Origin: Lepturacanthus savala
Lineage: Eukaryota; Chordata; Actinopteri; Scombriformes; Trichiuridae
Length of the DNA stretch: 64,000 bases
Direction of reading: 5' to 3'
NCBI GenBank assembly: GCA_030544235.1
Contig: CM060481.1
Coordinates: 13,716,892-13,780,891 of the forward strand
Part shown: positions 35,495-48,680 of the stretch, one piece after another
Position numbering within the stretch: the stretch's first letter is position 1
Layout: each line of letters starts with the position of its first letter
Translations under genes and position numbers: made by a program
The notes under the pieces: generated by a model
What the model was told of the DNA's origin: nothing
The model's input: the letters and a program-made list of their open reading frames with translations, nothing else
Database searches by the model: none

Positions 35495-37723
35495 TTGTTT
35501 GTCCAATATGGGATTTCTGATTGATATAGATTCAGATATACCTGCTGATATATGTCATGTCTTTTAGAGTTTCCTTTAGTTTTGTACATCATGCATCGTA
35601 AGCAATAAAGATCTTAAGGATGAACAATGGACAAAAAGTAGTTTTCTAAGACTTTACTTGTTAATACTGAAAAAGTGGCTTCAATTCTTGTGCTGTAATA
35701 GAACAGGAATTCTTACGTGAATAAAAACTACTCAGTTAAGTATTGTAAGAATTTTTATACCACAAATACTAGAAATCTTTTAATTGTCTCAAAACATTTT
35801 TCGTTAACACATAAATAAATGCTAATAATGAGTGAGTCCTGAAGCAAATGTATTCATTTCAGTATCAGTTCATCAACTTGAAGTTACAATCCTTTTCATG
35901 ATTTTCATGAAATCAAACCATAGATACCATTTGTTAACAATAACCTTTAGATATATTTACATTCAGTGAATACTTCTCTCTATAGTTGTTTTCATGATAG
36001 TCCTCTAGTCCCATGCTGGACTCAATTTTCCCATCTTAGAGTGAAGGATTCACATGAAACAATGCACACACATAACAGAGCACAATTTTATCTCACTGAT
36101 AGATTTTCACTGACTTTTTAATTTAAGTAATACAACTTTTTAATCAAATGAATGCAAGCATGGTCCATAGCCGCTCTTCTGCTGTGTTTCTGACAAAGTA
36201 GCTGCTGCAAAGTGTATTGAACCTCACTCGCTGTTACCACGGTAACCACAGATGTTGTCGGCAAATCAACCAGGGCTGAAGTCTTAAGGATTAAAACTTT
36301 AAGTCGAGTAGTGTCCGTTCATGTCGATACTCAGTCTGCAGGGCTAAGTGTGTTTCTGTGCATTTTGCTGCAGTAGCCTGTTGGCACCATGTGAACAGTC
36401 TCTAAACTGCAGTAATCTTTGAGCCTGGCATCAACCACTTCTATAAATCGATTTCTTGTATATTGGATAAGGCCTGTCTGTCGTTGTGTGGCATTTGACA
36501 TACACACACCACAAAAACACACCCAAACACACAAGCTGGCTACCAGGGTCGGGTCGGGGGCTTACAGCAGGAAGCAGAGGCTCACAGACGACTTTAGGGA
36601 ATAAACACATGAACGGTTCCTCTTCCTTCTCGACACTTTCCCCTCTTCATCTGTCCTCGCACCCTCCTCGTCTCCAAATACCAGACCCTACCACTTTTTC
36701 TTCCTTGCCACCCCCTCCTCTCATCATTTCAGCTGTGCTGCCAACTGCTCCGCCGCTCCTTTCAGAGAGTGGGTTCTAATCCTCCACACAGCCCCTCGAA
36801 ACTCTGCCTGCTCTTTGTGCTGCTGCTGGATCTCACAGCTTTGGAGCTCCTGAAAGCTCCTGAAAGCTCCTGAAAGCTCCCTTTGAGAGAGACAGGTAGG
36901 ACAGCAGTTAGACCGACAGACAGACAGACAGAAATGGGAAAATTATATTATACTAAGAACACAAAAGCCCAGAAGCACAACTGCAATGCGAGAGACAAAA
37001 CATTTTTGTGCTCTCACTACCATTACTGCATGTGTGTCTGTGTGTGTGCATGTCTGTGTGTGTGTATGTGTGTGTTTCTGTGTGGGTGTGTGCATGTTCA
37101 GTCTGATCCCGTTATTTCTCTAAGGGTGATGTTAGAGCGTGAGCATGAAGCACAGAGACCATCTAATGCAATAAGTCAATAATACATCCCATCATTGCAC
37201 ACACACTCACACACACACACACACACACATACAGTACACACACACACACACACAAAACAGCCTTCCAGGGGTAAAGACGAGCATTTCCTTTTGAACCAGC
37301 TCAAGTAGCCTACTCACCCATGACAGCAGAGCTGCAGTGGACGAAGTTGTTGTCGAGATCATGCTCTCATTTATCCGAGGAGATTACAATCACATGTCTG
37401 GACTATTCAAATAGAATTAGGAGAGGTGAAGAGTCAAAACTCAACAACTGTTTATGCATCACTTTCAGCGTGACCCCACTTCCAGAGCTTTACACACACA
37501 TAAGAAAACACACACAAACACACACTCTGGAGCATGAAAGGCTTTCTGTAGATGACATTGTGTCGGAGCAGAGGAGACTGTGGCTGTCAGCAGGATTCCC
37601 TCTGCTTGCTTGCCCTTGAATGGCGTAAAGAGGAGCCTTCACTGTAAGAAGTGATGAGCAGAGGCACACTAGATGGTTGCACCATAAAGGACAGAGCAAT
37701 CAGTAGATGGCTGATACATTATC
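35491..37723. other. Intergenic DNA with short tandem and CA repeats
   Basis: Includes a small 10-bp tandem array of GCTCCTGAAA (about 3.5 copies, 36847-36880) and CA tracts at 37199-37254. No coding exon is supported. Confidence 0.45.
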
Positions 37724-38066
37724 AAAAGCTGCGATATGTAAGTTTTATGAGATAAATAATTATGCTCCAATATAGAGAAGTCTTATCAAACATTTCAGTG
37801 ACCCAGGCCAGAGCTGAAATATTAACCTATAAGTGAGATGAGAGGATGAAAACACAGAGACTGGAGGGAAATAACTGGAAGAACCAGAGTTTCTGGCGAG
37901 TTCTGACTTCACTTAAAAAGCTGAATTGAACACAAACATACTGAAATATTTCCCACTGACACTGGCCGTTGCTAGCTAACATACAGCTACTATACAGTTG
38001 GTATAGTGGCTGTGTGACTTTTAGCCAGCGCTAATTTGATTTCCAGAACTTGCATATTGTAGCTCT
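37724..38066. mobile_element. Candidate MITE with about 18-bp terminal inverted repeats
   Basis: Left AGCTGCGATATGTAAGTT (from 37728). Right AACTTGCATATTGTAGCT, whose reverse complement AGCTACAATATGCAAGTT matches at 15 of 18 positions. The length of about 340 bp and lack of an open frame fit a non-autonomous DNA element. No clear target duplication was found. Confidence 0.5.
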
Positions 38067-38947
38067 AAGTGGAAATTCCTGTGTTCTTCAACCCGGGTCA
38101 TGCTAATTTGGCACCTTTCCATAGTCGAGATTCAAGAATTGTGACTCAGATAAAACAAGGATCAGGTCAGGTGAGTCTAAAGCTTTTCAAATCAACATTG
38201 AAGTTTACATAAATCATGTCAAATGTGAGTTAAAACTAAACTCTGGACGTAGCCTCTTAGCTCTTGTAGCTAATTGTATTTACTAATAGCCAGCTAACCA
38301 AATAAGTGATCCATTATGTTGGAGTGGTCACAATTATGAGAGCCGGACATTTCCTTTAGAGTGGGGTGTTTTCCAAAAGAAAAAAAATTACTCAGATTTA
38401 AATGAGAAGACGTTCTTTCAAGGCTTAGAATGGACTGTATTAGTGGAACAGGACAGTCTAGTGATTAAAAATGGGGAAATATTCATTGTCAGACTATTTG
38501 TCCATCCTAGAAAAGTCAACATAGTATGATTAATACTTGAACTGAAGACAGTATTATATTCCTATATTTATTTGCTAAAAAATATGAACAAATGCAAACG
38601 AGCCAGAACTAGTAGTTCTTATGCTGTGGTCAAAGAAGTTGTGAGTGAGGCTTTGGACATAGGAAAATTAAAAAAAAAATAGCAAAGGATGTGAAAAGTG
38701 ATTTTTTTCTCCAACATGCCCAATGTGACTCATAGATAGAGATGGAGAGAGAGACACAGAGGTCTGAAGTCAGAGGTCAAAGGTCACAAGACGGTTAGAC
38801 ACAGATGTTTCACATTTAACATGAACGTGACACGTTTCCTTTACATTAAAGATACACACAGCGTGCACTCACACAGAAACCAGAGACAAACACCACAATG
38901 AGTAGCAACACACCTGAGGATCACTGACCTACATAGGGCCATAGGAC

Positions 38948-38950
<3 letters not shown>

Positions 38951-39000
<50 letters not shown>

Positions 39001-39134
39001 CGCGTAGCACACACACATGCACAGTCTGTTAACAATCACTGGCCTAATAATGTTGGTTGTCTGATATACAGTAGCTGTCCTCTTTCTCGTCTCTCATCTT
39101 TGGCTTTGAACACAGACACACACACACATACACA

Positions 39135-39169
<35 letters not shown>
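38951..39169. repeat. Paired (CA)n microsatellites
   Basis: CA tracts at 38951-38998 and 39115-39169, separated by about 115 bp of unique sequence. Confidence 0.9.
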
Positions 39170-39172
<3 letters not shown>

Positions 39173-42100
39173 ACACACACAGACTATCATTCTATGACTC
39201 TACACAGAACTTGCTTGTGTACGACTAAGCGGTTACAGCTATTTAAAACTGCAGTAACTTATATTAAGTAACGTCTTATCTTTTACTATAATTAAACTGT
39301 TAGACTGATGTTTAACGAACGGCTGCCGTTTCATTCTTTCTCAAACATGTCTCCTGTGGGTCTTTTCTGTGTTCCAATGTATCACAGTGATGTGAAAAAA
39401 TACACCAACAATGTCAGCACAATGTGATGAAGGGAGGGACGGAGGGCAGAGAGGTGATTGATTTAGCCTCTGCACCAATGCCCTGGCACAGGAGATGGGA
39501 TGGAGGGATGGAAAGTTGGAAGGGAAAGAGAAGAGAGGTATGCAACACTGCTGCACCTGCAGCCGCATTCGAAGCCTGTCAACCCTAAAATACACTTCAG
39601 TGCTTCTCTTTTTCTGTCTTTTGTATCTATCCTTCATCCTCTAGAATCCCGTTTGTCGGTTCCTTCTTCTTCCACAGTGGCCTCGGTGTTTCTCCCCTCT
39701 CTTGTTTGCTCTCTCTCTTTATTTATCTTATGCTCTCTTTTGCTTTACCTCCTTCCCTTGTCTCCTTCCGTCTTTTTGTCAGGAACAGCAGTTTTGTTAT
39801 CCAACCTCACCTCTGCCAGGATGGGTCAGATACTGCAGTGGAGCCTTCTTCACTTGGCACTTAACACCGAGAGAGGGGGGGAGAGAGAGTGATGGGGGAA
39901 AGCTGAGCCGAGTAGGGGAAGAGCAGCACGAGGAGAAGGTTTCCACATAAAACACATACCCTAATAGAGAGGCTTAAAGCGTGGTAGCTCGGCTCATGTC
40001 GTAAAAGCTGTGGGTTCATGCACATGTTAGCGTGGTGAAGTAGGTGTGTGTGTAGTGTTAGTATTAGTGGTGCGTCACTGTGGCTGGGGGCCTCCTAAGG
40101 AGGGATGGTAGACCAGACATGCCAGTGCCAGGATGCCAGGCCCGGTCTCTGGTGCCAGCGATGAGGAGCCTCAATCGATCCTGACAGCTCAGTGTGTCAC
40201 CGGGTCAGGCTGATGAGGCAGGAAAACAAGGACAAAGAGGCGTCTCAATAGGACAAAATTTACTCTTACTCGCCTTGACAGAGTGGGACTGTCTCGGCTT
40301 GTTGAGGAATTCCTCTCATGCAGTTCTCACGCAATTCAGATATTTTTTTTTATAAAATTCAGCTGTGAATCCATTATATTTGTTCAGAACTTAGCAAAAT
40401 CTGTTATTATAACATGAGAAATTTAACTGATGAGTTTAGATTGTCGTGAAAACCGAAAGGATGTGTCCTTTACAAATCCTTTTGGAACTGTGCACAGTTC
40501 ACTTAATTTAATTGTACGTATTTTATCAACACACACTTTTTAGTCATCCAGGCACTCCTTATATATATAATGATATTTAATGCAACATTAAATAGCAAGA
40601 CTATGGAGTACAGCCATGCTAGCAGCTCTGTGATTGCGTACTTGCTAACATGCTGATGTTTAGTAGGTGAAATGTTTACCAGATGAGGGATATTTCATCA
40701 GTGATATTGTGATGATGCCATTAGGGGGGATCAGGAGATGAGACACAACGATTACATTTCATCCGGAGGGGGTTGCCTGCACGTTCATATCAATCTAATG
40801 TGAAAATCTAAAACATGGTTGTCGAAACATTTCACTAAAACACAGATTGCACTAGAGGAGACATGGGGCAAGTTATCAAGATCACCTTGGAGCCATGAAG
40901 GTACAAAATGAATGAAATCGTTTCACAAAATGTGGTCACAAAAGTCTTGATTCTTTCGTTCCATGGGGAGCATGAATGTCAAAAATCTGTATCGTGCCAA
41001 ACATCCTGTTTTTTATTTAAATAGCAACTTTTATGTGATATTTTTATTATAATAATTTATTATGTTTAGTCTGTTTAAAAGGTTGCATATTTTACACTTT
41101 TACTGGGTTTCATTTGAAGTCGTGATATCCCTATTCCCTTAAACCATCTCAATACAGTTTTACATCTCCTCTCTCAAGCTAATGTGGGGATCACATAGAA
41201 ATCATCGAAAAAGACAGTGTTTTTGCCTCCAGCTTGACAAAAAATATGTCCCCACCAGACGCTTGGCTTTTCTGACCTCTCAGTGCTGACCTGCTGACCT
41301 GCTGACCGGCCATTAATGGCAAATCTCCCTGCAGGACTGAACGTTTGAACCTGAACCGAAGCCGCAGTGAGGCCAGCTGGAGGACGAGCGGAAACAAACT
41401 TATGTGAAAGAAAACAGAAAAGCCGCATCTCGCTCAGACAAATACGTGTCACAGTCTTCCGTTCAAGCAACGACACACGCGTTTAAAGCATAGTTTTCCA
41501 CGTCTGATTCCGATACAGTGATGACAAAAACAGCGACTAAAACCGGAGCCCAAATGTCTTCCGGACACTTCCCGCACACTTCCGTTTAACATTTAGCAGG
41601 TTGTCGGAGAAGGAGCGTGAATCTGTGCTGAGCAGCATGAGAAGGTGAACCAGCCTCTGATTAAACCTCAGAATAGCAACTCAGTGTTCCTGTAATAGAG
41701 CTCATCTTCCTCTGAGAGTAACAGCTCATTACCACAGGACCGGCCCCAAGGACCCCCCCGATCCCCCACCCCCCTCCCACTAGCACCTCAGCCCTCTCAA
41801 CACGACCTCACCCCTGAGACGGAGCCTCCACATGGTGACGCATTTCTATGTAAATCCCCACCACTACCGACCCCATAAAGCCGCTACTGAAGTCACTCTC
41901 CTACTTTATAGTTTACCTCTCCTGTATCTTCGTCGTGCCCTTATGTCAAACATGTGACTCATCTTTCCTTCATCTGAAACCCCCCTACAACCACACACAA
42001 CCACATACACACACACACACACACACACTCTCCCCTTCCAACACCTCCGTTCCCCTCTGTCCCCTCGCAGAGTGGCTCTCGCCGACACCTTTCCCAATTT

Positions 42101-44604
42101 GGACTTTTTTTGATGAGAATTCCCCACCTCAATCTCTTCTGTTTCCCTACTTAACCTTCCCAGGGGCTTCCGAGAGCCGCTCTGATTGACACGCGCACAC
42201 ACTCGCACCGATGAAAACACACAAAAAGGACTGGATCGTGCCCGCACAGCGCACAAGCATGCACGAACAAACGCACGCACTCTGCTTCGATGTAGTCTTA
42301 ATGAGGTCTCATTGTGTCTTTTACTCCCTCTCCTCCTCCTCCTCCTCCTCCTCCTCTTCCTCTCTGCTGTCTCCTTTTCTCTTAGTCAAGTGTCATAATT
42401 TTCATTCTGGTGCTTCACTGAGGTGTCAAATTAAAACGTGAGCTGAGGCAAGTAATTGGACTCTGTTTGGGCATCAGGATCAGCTTAATAAACCCAGTCT
42501 TGTATTGACAGATACACAGACTCTTCAAAGACACGCACAAACAAACCTTGTAAAGTCATCATTAGACAGGTCTCTTCATGATTACAAAGTGTTGTATTAT
42601 CCTCTGTCCTTGACTCCTGCATGTGTGTGTTTTTGGGATGAGAAAAAGTAAGAAAACACAGGGAGCGCGTGCCTGGGTTTCGTGTGCATATGCGTGAAGG
42701 AGAAGTCCTGGATGTGAAGTAGAAGGTCACATAATGAAGTACTGAGGAGGGAGAAGACTAATTGTGGAGCAGAGGGTCACCGGGGTTAAAGGGTCCCTCT
42801 TCATGAAACGACACAACCAGCGAGGGTCGCCCATTTAACCTTGAGGAAATGTAAAGTGTTTACTCTTGCCTCGCATTTTTGTCAAAACACAAATAAAGGA
42901 TAGATTCTCACATGCCCTTTCTCGCAGTGCTGCTGGCTCAGCACTTCGCACAGCCGGTCGTAGTAGCCGTGTTTGCGTGATGGATGGCCTCTTGATCCTC
43001 TTCCAGGTAGAGGTGTAGTCTGACTCCTCTCAGGAGACACTGAATATAGCCAAGTAGAAACCCACTCATGAAACACACAGCAGACGGCTCTGAGGCGGAC
43101 AACACGATGTTGTGTGTGCGTTACGCTGGCCTCGTGTCGGCTGCAGAAATCGACAATTGAGTAAGTGGCGCAACACTCCTCATGCAAGGTTTCCCCTTTC
43201 AGCAGTAAATGCCCTGCCTCAGGAGGATACCTGAACAAACTGCAGCCCGTTTCCCCCTCTGCGCAGGTCAGCGGTGGCCTGATGAGTTTGGTTATTGCTT
43301 CCCAAGTGAACACAAAGAGCAGATTACTCTGTCTCTCTCAATTACCCACCTTGTATTTACCTTTCTCTAACAGTCTCCCCGAAGGAATATAAACACATTT
43401 CCACCTCAGCAGGATGATGGAAGCTCTTTTATGTCACAGTGTAAAAATCTGAAATTTGACATAAATTTTTGAGAGATTTTTTTGTTTAATTGACCAGAGG
43501 AGAAGAAAAGAGGGCAAAGAAATAGAGAATTTGTAAGAAGCAGGATCAGATATCACACTGGAGGCTGCTGCTAAAAACAGTCATTTTTGGATCAATACAA
43601 GCAAGATCAGGGTAAAAGATGAGAATAGAAGGAGAGAAGGACAGATGCAATTCTGTTTCCTCTCCTCCACAAGGGCCTCCCTCTCTTCACCAAGATGTTG
43701 CTATCGATCTGACATGAGAACTCTGTGCATGTGTGTGTGTGTGTGTGTGTGAGGGAGAGCAGATGCTTGTAGCTCTTGACAAGCCTGACTCAGCCCAAAC
43801 CCATTGCGTGTGTGTGTGTTTGTTTGTGTGTAAATGAAAAACCCTCTCAGCCTCGTTTGAAGGGTTCACAGAGAAGAACTTTTTTGTAAACTTCAACAAT
43901 GAAAACCGACAGCAGCTTCAGACAGAGATGTTCGAGCTTGCCATTAAAGACGCTTGTGATGTTTCTCAGTAACAGCCACTTTCTCTCTGACTGGGTCCAA
44001 AGGGGAAAAAAAATAGAAGCGCAATTATCTGATGAAAGAATATGCTTTTTACTCTTATACAGCTAGTGCATATAAATAGCCTCCACACTCAGAGGTCTCT
44101 CGCAAGGTGGCATATTAAGCTATTAGAATCAGATTAAAAACCCTCCATCATTACCTTAAGTCGCTCTTTGAGCGAGACTTGGCCTTGTACAAAGAGGAGA
44201 CAAGTTCTTTTCCTTCACCTTGAATGATAACAAGGAGATAACTCATGACCAGTTTGAAGTGCAATCACAGGAAGGAGCATTTGTATGCCAGAGTGAGATT
44301 TGTAAGAAAAACTAATCATACCCTCCACACACACACACACACCACACGCAGGCGTGTGCGCATGTGCACACGGTCCGTTAACCCTCACTGGCCTCATGAT
44401 GATTCTCACTCTCTGATCAGTTATATATGCTGGAATAAAACAGATCTGCCCCTGAATATTTTATTGTGTCTTGTCGTTTCATCACATTGTTTTGATTCAT
44501 GTTGCATCTTGTTCTGCTGTTTTTTTTATTACATCTTTAGAATCATGGATCATATCTGCTCTCTATTAGAATTAAAGCAATAACAACTTACCTTTTCACA
44601 ACAG
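39170..44604. other. Intergenic DNA without recognised gene
   Basis: A C-rich, pyrimidine-rich patch lies at 41740-42370, with (CTC)n near 42330-42360 and CA at 42007-42029. The longest frame on the minus strand, 43313-42882 (143 aa), shows no motif I recognise and has no matching codon-level neighbour. No exon is supported. Confidence 0.45.
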
Positions 44605-44841
44605 AATAGACCTTTTACGCAGCAGCAATATTGACATGAACTAGTAGGTAAACACAGGCATTACTAATGATACTAATTAAAGTTCCATTCATGTCAAACA
44701 GAGTCAATTTGCTGCTATTATGCACGGCTCACTGAAGACTCTGCTACACTAAATACAAGAAAACCGTAATTAGTAGCACTAGTAACATCTGTGTTTACCT
44801 GCTATTTCATGTCAATATGGCTGCTGTGAAAAAGGCCTATT
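44605..44841. mobile_element. Foldback element (MITE) with 75-bp terminal inverted repeats
   Basis: Left arm 44605-44679 begins AATAGACCTTTTACGCAGCA. Right arm 44767-44841 ends GCTGCTGTGAAAAAGGCCTA then TT. The reverse complement of the right arm aligns with the left over all 75 positions without gaps, with about 11 mismatches (roughly 85% identity). An 87-bp spacer lies between. No open frame. Confidence 0.8.
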
Positions 44842-45586
44842 GAGCTGTAAACACAACGTTATTATTATCACTGTTGTAAAGTTGCTGTGGTGAACACATT
44901 GGAAAAGCAGGCGCCTTTTTCCGCAACCAGCAGACAGCATTAGCATTCATTTAACATTGTGTTTCTGGCCTCCCAATATATTTAAATGAAGGAAATATCC
45001 CTCTTTAGCCTAAATGAGCCACCGGCCACTAACTTTATCTGCCTTCTGTTTGGTGCTGCGCAGGTTCATTAGAGCTTTTTCTGCTGTTGGAAACAAGTTT
45101 AATGAAAGCAGTGAGGCTGAACCAAATAAAAAAAAAATAAAAGAATAAAAAATAGGCAAAAAGTAAGTGGAAACAATCTAGATCCACTGTTAATAGGGAA
45201 ATACTGGAATTGAAATTCTTCTTAATAGATTTACTGCTGGATTGAACACTGGCTGTATTGTACGTGCAACGACTGTTTTTAAAGCTGCTATACTGTAACT
45301 ATCATATCAAAGCCATCTGTAATTTAAACGCTCACACTGGTAACTAGTTTGTAAGGCCTGCCAGCTAAATGTAGGAGTGGGGAAGAGTGGTTTCTTTGTG
45401 TTGTGTCAGATTCAAGTGCTCTCAGAAGTGCTCTCCAGCTGCGTCCCGCACCAGTGCTCTATTTATAAAAAAGTGCATTGAAGCGTGGGAGGAGAGCATT
45501 ATGTTGTGTCAATATCTCAGATCACATCAACCACGGCGATGTGTTACTCAAATAAGTGAGGAGAAGGAAGAAGTGTCTGTGTGTAG

Positions 45587-45627
<41 letters not shown>

Positions 45628-47820
45628 GACAGTGGCCTGGCCTATAATCGTCCCTATTTAAAATGCTAATTTCCTCTCTCCCGCAGGTGCCTGACTGTGT
45701 TTGAAACTAAATTGCTCGTCATTGCAGGTCAATCTGAGCCTAATGAATTCATCTGTTCTCTCATTACACTTACTGATACTGAATGGCAGATGACAGGTGT
45801 GCAGGTGTGTACTCAAGGGTTTGAAAACTAAACCTGTGGGCTCGACTTGATTCCTCGGTGTGTGGAGATGGATTTCCATATCAGCCCCTGAATATTTTAG
45901 TGTTTGGTTTGAACCAGGCTTTAACCTTTGACCAATCTCTTTTACAAGAGATATTTCATTCAGCGGTGCTCTATTATTAGGTGACATTGAACTACAAATG
46001 AGACCAAAGCAGCCTCATAATAACACAGCACCCCACAGCAGCCTGTTTCTCACTTTCCACTGAAAGGAGTCAGCACTTGCTTCTTTTGAGAGGATTTATA
46101 ACTCTGGGCTGTACATTAATTATTGAATTGTTAAAACTGCTTGAATTCAGAGGCAGTACTGCTTTGAGGATGGAGATCATTTACATAAATACATCAACAT
46201 GCACTGAGAGACATATACAAAGTACCTTATAGAGTGTATTTAGCATTTTCTAAGCCTGGAGCACACTAGACGCATATGCGGGACACATGATGGAGTGGGT
46301 AGATGTTAGACACACACATTAACACACACACAATACCACGTCCAGCTTTAGGTATGCAAGTAATTCTCCTTCCTGATATTTTGGTATATATATATCAAAG
46401 CTTTAGATATGAGTGGTCAAATCAGTGCATGTCAGGAGCCACTGGGTGACATGTTCTTTCCACGCATTAAACGAAGACCAATAACAGCGATAACATTTTC
46501 CTTCTCAGGGGAGTAGTTCCATGTATGACGAATACCCCTGCATATGCTTCGCAACATGATTCCCTTTACACAGCTTCACCAACTTCTTTTGACTTTATGC
46601 TAAACATCTTTCCAGGATACAATGTAGTTCAAAGTCAAAAAGTTGTGATATAAAGCACGAGTAAGCTAACCTATGAAACCACACATGCTCAGTTGTGCTA
46701 CAAGGAACCACTCTCCAGACACTGAAAATGTAATTTACATTATTAGTCTTTAGAGTTGTTTCAAAACAAGCTAATGTGCCCAAGTTCTTTGTGGTGAAGG
46801 TGTGGGAACATGTTGCCCAGAGGATCAATGTGACTTATGTGTGCTAGGACACACACAAAATACTTGTTATTAGACCCATTCATTGTTGGTTTGCTCCCAC
46901 ATATGTGTTTTGTTGACAAGAAAAATATAGGAAATTGTCATCCATTTCTTTTATATTCATGTAGTGTGAGTGGGAAAAGTCTACTAATGAACTACATTGT
47001 CAAATAATCCTATCCCAACTGTGCTATTACTCTGTCTTGGAGCCCACACAAGCTCAGACCCCCTGTGGAGAGTAATCACAGGTGAGGGTGAGCAGAATTT
47101 TCTTTCATAGCCCAGCTACACGACACTACAATCCAGCCTCTCCAGGGGGCTAGTGAGAGACATGAAGAGAAGGAGTGAGACGGATTAAGGCAAACAGCAA
47201 GGGAGGGAGGTGAGGAAGAGGAGGAGGAAGAGGCCACAGGGGGACTGACAGAAGAAACGTCAATAAATGACCAAACATTTTTCACATCTCTGTTATTTCG
47301 CCCAAAGGAAAGAAAGGGAAATACATCAACGACAGAACAGAGAGGGAGGATGTAAATGAGAGACAAAGTGAGTAAGGGGCTAATCTGCTATAAGTGACAG
47401 ATTTAGAGTGCATTGGCAGCTGTGATGTAATTCTTAATGCACAGCTATAAATTAGTTCATGACAGCACGTGGGCCTTTACCCCAGCAGGATACTGTACCA
47501 GGCATGAGTGGGAAATGCAATCATTCACTCATGGAGCAGGATGGAGCAAGACAGCCAGTCCTCCTTCTATAGCCACTTTAAGTGCACTGTAGTGTTTTAT
47601 TCTCTGTAAACAAACAACAAATCAACTCCGATGTGCACTGCACTTGCATGTGGTGCTTCAACGAAACCTATTTCATACATGCGTGTCTGGTTTTGGTGCA
47701 GCTTTTTTTTCACCTTTCTTAGTACTCTTTGTCCAAAAAACTATAAAATAGCTAGAAAACCACTCTGCCAAGCATATAGCTAAGCTATGCAGGTGCAAGA
47801 TATTACCACCAGGTGGCTCT
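44842..47820. other. Intergenic DNA, largely unique, no gene recognised
   Basis: Contains a CA microsatellite (45591-45625). Several unique-looking AT/homeobox-word-rich blocks occur (for example 44930-45120 and 45650-45800) that could be conserved non-coding sequence. No exon is supported. Confidence 0.4.
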
Positions 47821-47859
47821 GAATAAATGCCTGTTTTAAGGTCCTTTTACTGCAGCGTT

Positions 47860-48045
47860 GCCAAACAACAAAAACATCAAAGTGATTCAGAAACCAGGAT
47901 TTCTTCTGGATCATTACCCAAATGTATTCATCTATTCATGGTAACATTCCCAACATTTGTTGAAAGTTTGACGAAAATCTATTCAGAATTTTTTATCATC
48001 AGGCAGACAGACAAACATTGGCAAAAACCTCCTCGGAGGAGGTAA
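47860..48045. repeat. Interspersed fish repeat fragment
   Basis: Contains TTTGACGAAAATCTATTCAG, CAGACAGACAAACATTGGCA and ACCTCCTCGGAGGAGGTAA. This word order is familiar from a high-copy teleost repeat. The class is not assigned. Confidence 0.55.
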
Positions 48046-48292
48046 TTGCACCCATGCATGCACTCGTATCAGAGAATAAGAATGTGCACATTTGAGCAAA
48101 CTAACCATGTTGCAGACACACACTCTCATCCTCTGCATTGATCTCTGTCTCCGTCTCCAGCCTCAGCCATGTACTTGCCTCCAACTCATCAGATCTGCCA
48201 TCCTCAAGCTGTCCACCAGATGCCATTGGGCTTTCCCTCCTTTCTACATGAACACACCTGTTCTCCCACTTCTCATCTGTCCTGCAGTGACC

Positions 48293-48680
48293 TGATGTAC
48301 TTCGCCCACTCCTCACCTACAACTCACTCTGTTCTCAGCCGCTTAACTTTGTTTGATCCTTTGTTCCCTTCTCAGATAGTCGCTGTTGTGGTCACGTTTC
48401 TTTTAAACGACGTGTTTAAGTGTCACCTGGAGCGTTACCTGGACCTGAACCAAATCCGCTTGTCAGGTCTGTTTGTATTTTTCTGTATCTCATCCTGCAA
48501 TATCACACTGTTTGGACTGTTTGGACCTGCCACCGATGCCTGTGAACGTTTTTTTTTATCTTCGCTTTTGTCAATAAACTCACTGATCTGTCCCCGTCTG
48601 CCTAGTCTGCTTTTGGGTCCTTCTCTTCTTCTGTCAAATACACACCATTCGTGACAGAATGATCTGACCAATAATGGACC
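48293..48680 (+). mobile_element. Possible LTR-retrotransposon LTR/leader fragment
   Basis: Starts TGATGTACTTCGCCCACTCC and has an AATAAA-like site at 48572 (GTCAATAAACTCACTGATC). It ends near TTCGTGACA, followed by a leader-like GAATGATCTGACCAATAATG then GACCC. This layout resembles the 5' LTR end and gag start of a fish Ty3-type element. No second LTR or intact gag/pol is present, so it would be a fragment or solo LTR. Confidence 0.4.

Noticed and set aside
42882..43313. 143-codon minus-strand frame
   Set aside because: There is no recognisable domain, hydrophobic segment or neighbouring exon, and a frame this long can occur by chance in 64 kb.
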